Assembly (NCBI GenBank): GCA_020746105.1
Contig: CM036617.1
Coordinates: forward strand, 179,580,412 to 179,644,411
DNA from: Trogon surrucura
Taxonomy: Eukaryota; Chordata; Aves; Trogoniformes; Trogonidae
Length of the DNA stretch: 64,000 nucleotides
Reading direction: 5' to 3'
Shown here piece after piece: positions 1 through 18,600 of the stretch (position 1 is its first letter; every line of letters starts with the position of its first letter). The notes beneath the pieces were generated by a model, which was given only the letters and a program-made list of their open reading frames with translations, did not search any database and was not told the origin of the DNA. The position numbers were made by a program, and so were the translations under genes.

Positions 1-1390
1 CTAACGGGATCAGAGATGGGCAACCAGCCACCCCAAACGGCTGGAGGCACTCTCAGCACCCTCTGCTGCAGGGCCTCGCAGATTCCCCTTCCCTCTTTTA
101 TCCCTTTGATCCTCAGAACAGAAGGGGGATGCTCCACACGCCGTTTTGGAGCGGAGACCATGCCCCCCATCCAAGCCCCTGACAGTCCCACGAAGGGATG
201 CTCAGCAACGTCATTGTTTGAAGGATGTGGACAGACAGAAATTACATTAAATGGCTAAACCCATGCATCGGCTCGATGGCACACTTGCACATAGGAGGGA
301 TGCTGGTGTCCTGTTCGTTGTGGGAGATGGGGCTGGCCCAGGCCTGGAGGATGAAGCAGGCTAGGAAAGACTGCAGTTGGGTTAAAAGATTTTTTTGGGT
401 TAAAAGTTTTTTTGCGGGGGCCAAACATGATTTTAGAATTAATATTTTATTTATGTGCAGATCAGATGACAGAAATAACTTTCTCATTATGATGGTAATT
501 GAACACTCTAGAGCACAGGCTTTTTATGAGCAGGTCTGATGAACACCTGCCAAGGACAAGGCCATCCTGCCTCAGATATGCAGGTGTTCTTGCTCTTAAA
601 GGTCTCTTTCAGTTTTTCGCTCCATTGGCTTTGCATGGTACCCATAAAAGAGAGTAAAGGAGGCATGTCCTTGCTTTCTTACTCATGAAAATGTTCAGTT
701 ACTGATACAGAAATGGAGAGGGAGAATGATGTAGAGCATCCCCCAGAGAACCTTAAATTGACTCAATAATTAGGTCTCATCAGGAACACGTTTTCTTTAC
801 TTATGAGCACTGAAGTATTATATGTATTTATCAATGTACTTCAGAGTACGTTTTGATGAAGATGGTTCTTTTTCTTTACGTGGCATTGCAGTGAGAGAAA
901 ATTCAAAGCTGCTAGAAGTGATAACACCTGATGTTTATGGTTACTGTCAGGGAGTGGTATGCTGGAAGGCTCTTGCTCATACTTGCTCATATAGTGACCG
1001 AGGTCAGCACTAAACCTTGCACGCCACGTTGGGGGTGTTGGGAGATAAAAAGGAAGTAAAAAGATCGCACCTATGGGGAGGAACGGACAGGACAGGTGAC
1101 CAAACGCTAACTAACAAAGTACTCCACCCCACATAGGTCATATTCTGTATAAAGCTGAGTGATCACGGAGGTTAAGCTCTCTTCTTCAATGGCTGGCATC
1201 TAAAGGAGATTCTGTCCGTTCTTCTGCCTTTGATCCTGAGTTCCCAAATCCAGCTCCTATACCCAGATCCCCTCTGCTGCAGAGCCCCGGGCTTCCCCGG
1301 TGCTGCCTGCTCTGCAGCATCTGTGGGGATTGCTGTTGAGCGGTGAGAGTCAAGTTCGACATTGGTTTTGTATATATTTGTTTACATTTC
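1..1390. other. Unassigned left flank, no gene recognised
   Basis: I see no exon with splice signals, no recognisable protein and no clear repeat here. Short open frames on both strands look like chance. It lies upstream of an old CR1 fragment and KRR1. Confidence 0.4.
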
Positions 1391-8163
<6,773 letters not shown>

Positions 8164-8287
8164 TTCACCATCTGAGATGCTCACTTTTTTTCATTAACGA
8201 ACATTTTCACACTTGGAAGATTTGAGACTTCTTGCTGTCAGTATCACCTGGACAAGAAGAGACTAGGTAGAAAGATCATTCTCTTTT

Positions 8288-8641
8288 AATAAATTACAGT
8301 TTAATTAGTGGACCTAAAGCAGCTGTTAAGAATTGCCAAGGTTGGTAAAGAAAATCTGCACTGTTAATATTGTTTGAGAAAGTAAGAGAGTGTCTTTGTG
8401 TAGCATCCATCTGCTGAAAGGAAAGATTTTGTAATAGAAACGTTTAGGAGTTTAATGCTGGGTGTTAAACATTAGAGAACTTGATGAGAGTTTAAGGTAA
8501 TTCTGTGAAAGACTACCAGATGATAGGCAGCCTCAGTTATGACGATAACCTTTGCAAAATAGACAAGATTTATTATTATATTATGTTTTTTTTTCTATGA
8601 AAACTGATTATTTTTGCGTGTCTTGTCTTGGTGTTAATAAA
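8288..8641 (+). terminator. KRR1 3' UTR polyadenylation signals
   Basis: Two AATAAA hexamers follow the KRR1 stop, at 8288-8293 and 8636-8641. The second is followed by a T-rich stretch and, about 65 bp on, by a solo LTR. Either may be used. Cleavage sites are inferred, not observed. Confidence 0.55.
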
Positions 8642-8704
8642 CTATTTTAATACATTGTTCTTAAATCCTTTAATTAGTCATCTACTGCAAAATCTATATG
8701 TTGT

Positions 8705-9894
8705 TGTGGTTTAACCCTGGCTGGCTGCCAGGTACCCACACAGCCGCTCTCTCACTCCCCCTTCACTGCTAGACAGGGGGAGAAAATATTTCCAAGGGCT
8801 CAGGGTTTGAGATAAGGACAGGGAGATCACCCTCATTTACCATCCTGGGCAAAACAGACTCAGTTTTGGGGAAATTAGGTACATTTATTAAAAGAACTAA
8901 TCAGAGAGGAGTAGTGAGAAGTGAGAAAGAGCAAACAGATCTTAACAAACAGAACACCTTTCCCCCTCCCTCCCTTCTTCCCGGGCTTAAGATCAATCCC
9001 GGTTTCTCCACCTCCTCCCCCCGAGCGGCGCCGGGGGACAGGGAATGGGGTCTGCGGTCAGCTCATCTGACATTGGTTCCACCGCTTCTTCACTCCGGTG
9101 GAGGACTCTTCACTCTTCCCCAGGGCCACTGTGGGGTCCCTCTCACGGGAGACAAGCTTCACGCTCTCTTCTCCAGCGTGAGTCGTCCCACGAAGGGCAA
9201 TTCATCACAAACTGCCCGACGTGAGACACCTCACGAGGGCCAGCCCACCCCTCGTGAGTCTGAGGCGCAGTCCTTCAGGGGAAACTGCTCCAGCGTGAGT
9301 CCCCCGCAGTGTCCCAAAAGTCCCACCGGCCAACCTGCTCCAGCGTGGGCATTCCTCTCTTCCACGGGCTACAGGTTCTGGCAGCGACTTGCTCTGATGC
9401 GCGCTTCCCACGGGCTACAGCCCCCCTTCAGACATCCACCCACACGGCGTGGAGTCCTCTGCACAGTGGACATCTACATGGTGATCCTCACGGTGGACAT
9501 CTGCACCTCACCCATGGGCTGCAGGGGGACAACCCGCTTCACCATGGTCTTCACCACAGACCCGGGGGACTCTCTCTGCTCCGGCGCCTGGAGCTCATCC
9601 TCACCCCTCCCTCCTTCTTCACTGACCTTGGTGTCTGCACAGATTCTCACTCCTCCATCTCTGTGCCAGCTGTTATGGCGCAGTTCTTTTCCCCGTTCTT
9701 AAATATTTTTTTCACAGAGGTGTTCCTCTGCTGTCACCTTACTGATAGGCTCAACCTTGGCCAGCGGCGGGTCATTCTTTGGAGCCGGCTGGCATTGGCT
9801 CTGTCAAATTTGGGGAGCTTCTAGCAGCTTCTTACAGAAGCCACCCTACAGCTCCCCCCCTACCGCCAAAATCCGGCCAGGCCAAACCAAAACA
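8705..9894. mobile_element. Solo LTR of an avian ERVL-like endogenous retrovirus
   Basis: A fossil LTR of about 1.19 kb begins TGTGGTTTAACCC and ends CCAAAACA. It is flanked by the perfect 5-bp duplication GTTGT (8700-8704 and 9895-9899). Its opening and closing sections match the common avian ERVL-type LTR family as I recall it. No internal viral genes are present, so it is a solo LTR left by recombination between two LTRs. The interior is GC-rich with short degenerate repeats. The intact target duplication suggests moderate age. The open frames inside it are incidental. Confidence 0.85.
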
Positions 9895-9899
9895 GTTGT

Positions 9900-12605
9900 T
9901 TTCTAGGAAACAAGCTCAGAGCTTGATGTGAGAATTAAATAAACCATAATCTTAATTGAATGCCATTAATAAACTATAATTTGTTAGCATTATCCTGGAG
10001 GCTGTTAGGCAGAATGTGATACAAAGCAAGTGTCTTCCTACATAGGGAGAGTGAAAAGACTTCTCTTTAATTATATTCTTAATGTCTTTATTCCTTACAA
10101 GAAAGTCTAAGAATTGTGTTACTTTTTTTTAAATCTTTTTTTCTTTTCCTTCTTCTTTTCTTTTGAGGCCCTTCCTCCTTTTTAAAGGAAGTTTAGAGGT
10201 TTTTTTATTTCCTGAAAATACAAATTGTGCTGAAATAAAGTTCACCGGAAGAGCAGATGCTGCATATTTCATACATCTGAGACTAAAGAAGCAAGTGTAA
10301 TGATTTAGGAGGTGGTAGAGCCACAGCGATGTCATGGCCTTGTTGGGGTGCTTTTGCCAGGTTTTGAGATTTTGATCATCTGCACATGTGGTGGAATTGA
10401 TTATGCTGGAACACTGCATCTCACAGCTTTTAAGTTAGTGACCTTTTATTTCAAAGTACTAAGTGAAAACAAGATGCAGTACTTGTTTAGCTTTGACTTG
10501 CTGACTTTTAGGCCTTTTTTGTTTGAAAGGTACCATATCCTAAAGTTTGTTGGTTTTTTTTTTTCGCCTAAGCCCCAAGTGATTTACAGTTTTTGTAAAG
10601 AAACTTTTTCTACAGTATTTCCTTAGTGCTGCTGAAGCGTGTAGTTAAATGACAGTGCAGTGAATGTTTTGAACTTTAAGGACTCTGTGTTCATTCTGTT
10701 TACTCTCCTGGAGACCAACCATAGATTAAACTAAGCAGGGGAGAATTCCTGCTGAGGTTGTTTTTGCTTCCTGGACACAGCAGCATGTGCTTTTCCACCT
10801 ACAGCTTTTCTCTTCTTAGTCGGATCTAATTGAATGTGGCTTCAGTAGGGCAAATGCTGGGCCAGGCTCCATGGTGGGGTGAGAGCCCTGTGCAGGAGAG
10901 CGCGCACAGAATGAGTCCTTCCCGTGTGTTGCTTGCTGACCTGTTTTCAGGGAGGACTTTGCAGTACATGGAGCTTGAGGCTTGGGTCTTGCACAAAAGA
11001 GTGGCAAAAAGACAAGTGGGAAGGAAAATAGGTGCTCTTTTTAACAGGTAGACCCGTGGCCTTGCTTTCGTAATGGGGAATTTTTACTTTTTTCAAAGCC
11101 CTAATCTGTCCAATTTGGACAGGCAGAACTGATCTTGGCTCTCTCACAAGTGGGAGCTGGGATCCTTGTCACTGGAGTGTGGGAAAGGAACTTCTCATCT
11201 GTCTGTGAGTGTGATGTGTTGGCTATGGAGGCTCTGGTAGCCAACAAACTAAAGATAAAGATATAACATGGGTAACATTTGTAATTTTGTCGCCAGCTGT
11301 ATTCGCATTTTGGAAAATGATTTATTCAGGGAACGCTGTCATGCTGAGGTGATTCTAGTGCAAGCAGGTAACTGCCTGGAAGAATAACCTGAAAAACTTT
11401 GGCTGCCTGTTCCAATGTGTCCAGTTAAGATCCACCCCAGTAGTGGGGTCGGGAGTGAGTGTGCAGAAACACCATCAGGCACCACAGGGGCAGTGCCCCA
11501 GAACCCTGCAGAGGGGCACGGTGCAGAGGCATCTAAACCCACCTCCGTGTAGATATACCACGGTACAGCAGTGAGTTTGTGCATCTCTCCCCCTTCCAGC
11601 TTCCACTCGAGCTGAGCGACTGCAGTCAGTAGAGGACGTTCTCAGCTGAGCACAGCAGCTGTTCCTGCTGCTTTCTGCCCACTCCAGATGTGCGGCTTCC
11701 AGGAAGCTCATCCCTTGGCAGCTGTTGAACCAATGGCATAACTACAGGCACAGCATGGTTTTATTTGGAGCTTTATGCTGTCTTTCCCAGCACTGTGTTT
11801 CTCAGCATTATGTAGGTCTGAGCTGAATGTGGGAGGGTTTTTTGTGCACTGTTGCAAATATGCGATTGCCACACATGGGAAGCAGGAAATAATGATTTAT
11901 TGTTTGAAACAGCAGTCAAAAACTCTATGCTCAGAGAAGACAAAAACAACAGGAAGGATTGCAGTGGTACACGATCATATGTAAACAGGTGAAACTGCCT
12001 TGGCACAGATGATGTGTGTTTAAAACTGAATTCTAAGCAAAGAGAAGTACCAGTGGCACCAGTGTGCTGTGCGACTGGGAAACATGCTGCCTACCCCAGG
12101 ATGCAAATGTCAGAGCTCACAGGGGTCCAAAACTTCTTTAAAAATATAATAAAATTTAAAACTTATCCAGGCTACTAGGCAGCTTGCTGGAGGAGCGTCC
12201 AAGGAAAGAGCACAATAGCAGTGAGAAAGGTGTGTGCTCTGGCCAGGGCTGAATCCAGCTTCTGGGCTGGGCCTCCGCCAGCCCTTCCTAAGAAAACGTG
12301 GCAGCAGCTGCCTGTGCCTCAGTGTTGTGGCTGCGCAGTGTGCTCCCATACCCACTGGATCCTGCTCACATACTCCACTTTGAAAAAAACACTTGGGTAA
12401 TTTAAAACCAGTTATTGGTTCTGAGCCATGAGAAAGCTGCTTATCAGTTCTCCTAGCTGCTGCCTGCAACTGAGGTGGTGTTTCTGGATTTCTAAATCAC
12501 CTCTGGATGCAAACGCTGTCTCTACCAATCTTCATGCTGCCAATAACTTATGTGCAGGAAAGGGATGAGCTGACCTAAGTGCTCTTGTGGTCTTCTGCTT
12601 GTGAG
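9900..12605. other. Convergent intergenic region; probable 3' UTR of the GLIPR1-like gene at its right
   Basis: No gene is seen between the solo LTR and the stop codon of the minus-strand GLIPR1-like gene. A minus-strand AATAAA lies near 11895-11902, and other TTTATT strings occur. The 3' UTR may therefore reach to about 11.9 kb. The rest shows nothing recognisable. Confidence 0.4.
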
Positions 12606-15600
12606 TCAGTCACTGGTGGGTGCTAGAGACAAGTATTTTGGTAGGAGCCAGGCGGCCAGAATTGTCAGTAAAAGGAGTAACGGCCTTAAAATAATAACGG
12701 TGATGCAGTACTCATCACACGCAGGTCTGTCCCATTCTGGATACCACCCGGAATCACCTATGAACAAAACAAGTTATTTGTTTTCAGGTATAACTCCACC
12801 AAGGGCAACAAATGGAAGCAGTAACTCTGGCGGTACTTACTAATGACTTTGTCGCGCTCTGCATTTTCTGGAGAGAGAAAAGAAATTAATATAAGCAGAC
12901 TTACACGTTATAAACAATTTGAGTCTAAGCAAAAGGGAATGAACTGTGAGCCTCACCATGTACTCACAAATACATCTATGAGAGCTGTGTGTTTCCAGGA
13001 AGAAGCAAAGACCTGTTCACCAGGAGAGCCTGGCGGCAACTCTTGGGGCTTTGCTGAGGAGCACTTGATCACATTGTGTTAGCTTCCCCTACAACCAGTG
13101 GCTGGCATAAAGAGTACTTGCTCCCCCCAGGCATATTTCCCAAAATCACTTTGGCTTTTGCATTTTTGCCTTAAGATCCTCAGCCTGTAGCTAACATCAA
13201 ACAGTCCTGTGCATCAGGGACTCCCTCTCATTCCTGCCGTGCTGGTGTTCTAGTGCCACCTTCCTGCTCTGTTAGTTAATCTGTGCTGGGGAAAGGAGGG
13301 GCTGAACCCTCGTCTCTCCACAGGCAGATGTCCTCAGCATAGTGCCTTGTCCTTCTTATGGGAGTTGCAGAAGGTCTCCTCCCCACCTGACTCAATCCAG
13401 CTGTTCCAAAGCCAAGCTCAGGGGAATCAGGTGGGCTGCCAGGGGCTCAGGCCGAGCACTGCATCCCCGTGAAGGGCTCCTCTCGTGTCAACCTGGCTCT
13501 CTCCTGGTGCTTAGGGGAAAGCAGATGGCCTGGCTGATGTTCACTGGAGTGAGCAGCTTTGGCAGTGTTGTGACAGTTCTCCCCCCCTGCAGCAGCACGG
13601 TGGGGGCAAGGCTGGCTTGGACCTGCACCAGCTGAAGCCACAGCTCATGCACCAGGTAATAATCTGGAGGCCCCAGGAGGAGATGTGTATCCCCTTTTGT
13701 GTTTCCAATTTCTACAAGCAGTAACTCGTGGCAGGGATAATAAAACACCTTAAAGTGCAGCCACTATGTCTCCTATATCATACCCTCCAGAACCTGAAGA
13801 GCAGACCACATCTCATCACTCCCCAGGGTAGAAAACAGGCTCTTTCCGCCCTCCTCCCCTCTCTTTGTGCATCACTGCTCACTTGGCTTCCGACTGCAGT
13901 TTTTCAGTGTATAATTAGGAACAAGAGAGGGCTGTGCCTGCCTCCTGCCAGTGTCTTTTGTGTGCTCTTTCACTTTCTATATGTGCTGGGGGAGGAGGGC
14001 TGGTTGTCTTCTACTTACCACACAGCTGGTTGACACACTGCTCGCCATTGCAGTCACTGCACGGTGCTCCCGTCTTGTATGGCTGCCCTGGGTAATTCCC
14101 ACTGCAAAGGAAAGTAACACTCTTCTCAAACCGCCCTTTGGAGAAGAATGTTAATATCTACTTCTAATTAGTTTTTAGCCTGGATTTTGCTTCACTTGTG
14201 TTGGTAGGGAAGTGATTTTTGGAGGATCCCTGTCTGAGTGCCCTGTGCCCAAGACACGCAGTGAAGCAGAAGAGGTGAAGTGTAAAGGGGTACCCTGTTG
14301 TTGAGGAACCTGGAGAGAGCAATATTGCAAACCCGGGAATTAAAATAGTCTCAAAGATGGATAATTTGTGCATGTGGAGACTGTGGACCCTCAAAGCTGC
14401 CTCTGGCTATGGGAGTAAAAGCAGGCTCAATTACTCTGTGTGTATATTTATATTTGACATCGAAGAGATATACCTTGGAGAATCTCTCATAGGTAGTAAT
14501 TTCATCCATTTGCTGGTAATTTAGGGGTGATGTGTGTCTCCTCCTGCTCCCTCCCTCTGCCAGCAGTGTGAGTGCCACCAGTTACCTTTGCCTAGGCTCT
14601 TGGCTGGATGTTACCTGCCCACTTCTGATACTGCTCCAAATGGAGCTCAATGCTTTGCTTTGCTTGGAGCATGGCCAAAAGCAAGATTTACAGTGTGCCT
14701 CAAACAGCCAATAAACACACTAAGAGAGATTTTATATGCATGCAGTCTCAGCTGTGCTAAACTTCATGGTAAAACCTCATTACTTTCAGCAAGGTGAGGC
14801 TTTGTGTGCTTGGTCTAAGATGAAGAACATCCTTGGGAATATATACATTAGGAATTGAAACTGTGTTTTGACCCTTGGCAGAGGGCTGCTCTGCTGGGTA
14901 CTGTTCAGTGTGCGGGCATCCATCTCGTTTCTCATGGGATCCCTGCTGATGCAGAGTAAGCAATCCAGCATGATTTTGGTCTTCTCTACAATATAGATAT
15001 TGGCTAAGGGGCAGAAGGAGGAAGGCTTGGTTTGTGTTTTTGGGAGATTCAGGCATGAGATTCAAGGGATAGAGAGCACCTCCTGGCACTGCTGGGGACC
15101 TGCTTGCCTGTGCACAGGATTTCTGCACCATCTAGCATGGCGAGATGCTGTAGCAAATGCTGAGAAAGGAAAAGAGAGGCTGACCTGGGTCATCAGTGGC
15201 TTTTGACACCAGGACCAGCAGAGGCAATGGTTTCCCTGGTCCTTTGTGTGTGGGGCCTCTGGAGAGAACAGTTTTATTGCTTTTGCACAGCATCAGCTGT
15301 GTCATTTCAAGGTATCTGGTCAGGAGTATATATGCTTCCAAGGATGAAGCATGGGTAATAGGAATGGCAAATTTGCTTGAGTTCATAGACTGGCCTAGTT
15401 TTGGCCCCACAATGGTACGGATGTAGAGCTTTTAAAGCTGTATTTAGACTATGGTGGCATTAATTACCTGGAAAAGTAAGAGTAAAAAACATCCATCCTA
15501 GCTGGGTATCCTGCTGACTAGCATAGGAAGGACCTCTGGATAAAACGTTGCCTTGGGCAGCCCCAGCCTCATGATCAACCCTCAGCTGCCAAGAGTGCAG

Positions 15601-18600
15601 CTGCAAGCGTTGCGCACCACAATATTTATTTAAACCACTGACCTAGAGACTTAATTCTGCAGGCGCATGTGGAAATATTTTCAGACTTTGGGCTTGCACC
15701 TCGGCAACTGTCTGGGGTCATCTTGGCACTCATGAGCAAGGGATTAATTTTCAAATGATAACTTCATTATTTTCATGTCAGCATCTTATATTGTACACCT
15801 TCTACCAGTGCCACTACATTTTGGCTACAATACATAGCCCTCATCACGCAAGAAAAAAGCTGGTTGGACAGAAGTGTACCTCTTTCTCTATTTTGGGGAC
15901 CATTTCTTTCCACAAAACCCATGAATAGAGAGACTGATCTAATAAAGCTGCATGTTGTGGGAGGGACACAAGCCCTGTGAAATATTTGTAATAAAAATCC
16001 TTACGCTGGCCCATAGTTGCAGATGAAGTGTGCTGCGTTGGTTATGGAGGAGTATGCCACCCTGGGACAGAAGTGGACAGCACAGCCAACCTTGTAGCTT
16101 GTAGCCCAAACAATCTGCAAAGACAGATAGGTACACCAGTGACAAAAGCTTTGCCCTCCTCTATTTCATGGCAGCGAATTGGCTGAGGAGCAATCCTTGG
16201 ACAGCCTTCATGGGGGAAAGGAGCAGTGACGACTGTCAAAATCATAGTTAATTTTGAAAAACACCTGGTTGTTTTGCCCAATTCACCAGGTGTTTATTAA
16301 AATTACTCTGAAAGAATAACTGGCTGCAACAGTTTTCCTTTCTTGTAAAGGAGAAGGTGAACTTTGTCTCCTTGGCCTCATGGCAATACATGGGCTTTTT
16401 TACAGCTCCTGCAAGGGCTGATTTCCCCTGTACTAAATTCAGCAGGGAAGTATAGACCAGAAGGCACTGGCATAATGGGAGGAAAAGAGAGAAGGACTGC
16501 GTCCTGGCTACACTGCTGCCTTATAGCACCACAACCATGGCTAAGATAATCTAGAGGTGAAGGCATCATCCAGTGATCTTCTGTCTACCAGAAGCCATTC
16601 AGGTCAATCCAGCATCCTAGATCTAGGTCAAAGGTTACAGTGCAGCCAGATACTGTAGCCTTGGAAAAATAAACCTCAGGACAGAAGCAGAAGGGAGAGA
16701 AGGGCTCGGCGATACCTGAGGGTGATACAACAGCAGGGATGACTGACTATGTGCGAGATGTGGAGAGATCCTGGCAGCACAGGAGATGAAGAAACACATT
16801 CATGCCTCTACCGACTCGAAGGGGAGGCCTGTTCCTTTCTGTCTGTGCACGTTTGGTTGCAACTCTGGAAAGAAGGGACCATCCTCAGGCTCTTGAGTGT
16901 GTTCTCAGTGCAGCCAAAGAGCAGAGGCTGTTCCTGACACCAGCTATAGGTAACTGCATCCCTGAGGATGGTGACGGACTGAATCACAGGACCTTCCCTA
17001 TCCCAGGTGGCCACTGGCTGAGGCATAAGCTGGGAATGTGGTTGTGGTAACTGCCATAATTGTACCTGGGGGAAGCTTCTCCACAGCTGGAAAGGAGGCA
17101 CAGGAATGAGAGTTTTCCCAAAGGTGTAGATCCAAGGAAGTGTCCCAAAGCTGACAGACACTCAGCTTCTAGCTACTGTCACTATCACCACTGACTCCAA
17201 GTGAGAATAATCTTATTTTCTCATTCTCCCCCATTAAACTGCCTGAGCTGCTTCTCTACAGACAACATGGTAAAGAGTACTGCACTGTAGTGCCAAGTAA
17301 GGTGTGTTTCACTGGAGTTTCCAGATGTTGACTCTCGCTGTGTCCTTGTGAGCAAGGTCAAAAAGCAACATGCTGTCATCTCTCATAGATCCTGCATCCA
17401 AATATCTTCTCTGCATGCAAGTACCTGCATGTGCCATTCAGATACTCCAACAGCTTCAGCTCATCTCTTCAAGTCCTAAATGCATATGTGTATCTCCACA
17501 GAAAATATTATACAATGTCAGGTCAAAATCTGATCTCTAGAGCAAGCCATCCCGCTTTCCCATAGCTGTGGTTAGCAAAGATGGGTTTGCATGGCAGTGG
17601 CACTCCTCTCCCTCACTTTGCCCTTTCTTTGGAAATCATGACTGGGAAAAATGTGTATGTGACGCTTCAGAGCTGCAGACATGGCTTTATGTGCCAATAT
17701 TTCCCTAGTCCTTGACATGCAGAGGCTACAAGCCAAAGCTGGGATCTTGTCCCACCATGCACTGCAGACCACAGCCATTGCCTGGTTTTTGGCCACTGTT
17801 TGGCTACATTTGACTGCTTGACAGCTGCCCCGTTTTCTTTCTGGAAACAAAATAAACCCAGCATTATTTAAAATAATAATGCAGTGGCTCTTTTCCTCCC
17901 TAAGATGGGGACATGCGAGTGTCTTGTGCACACAGGCGTAAAATAAGACTACAGCCCTTGGAAAACAGTTCATTGAATCTTCAACAGAAATCTGGAGTTT
18001 CTGTGTCCAAATGGCAATGTTGTTTCATGGTTTAGATGGAGAAAGGCAATGCCTACCTGCGTATAGTGGCCGCATACTCCTCTGCAGGTATTGGTGGCAT
18101 AAGTGTAGGCGCTGACCTCACTGTACCATGAGGTGATGGCTGCTTGCACAGTAAAAACAGAAAGTGAGCCAGTCCACAGGTTTTCTCCAACAGCAGTAAA
18201 TCTGGGGTGAGTCTGCCCTGGTTCTTTAAGATATATATTATGTTTAAACAGGCACCTCTTTGCCCAAGCTTTTGCAGTCTTTGCCAAATCCGGATCCCAA
18301 CTCTGCAAAATAAAGGCAACAAAAAATAACTTTGGTATTTTTAACAGTGCAGTAATTCAGAGCCACTTTCAGGAAGAGCTGGGTCTCAGTAGTGTATACG
18401 CTTCAGGTTCATTTGGCTTTTGCTTCTGCTGAGACTTACAGAGCTACATGGTAAATTGGCTTGTGATTTGAACTTATTTGCGCATTAAACTTGAGGAAGT
18501 TTTTGGGGTGGTGAGTGATCTTGGCTGACTGATTTGTTGGACAAGAGCTGTACATCAGTCAGATACAGCGTTTGGGGCACAGTGTGCATTTCCAGGCTGT

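Noticed and set aside
8866-9702. Open frame of 278 codons on the plus strand
   Set aside because: It lies wholly inside a solo LTR bounded by a target duplication. Low-complexity composition, no domain.
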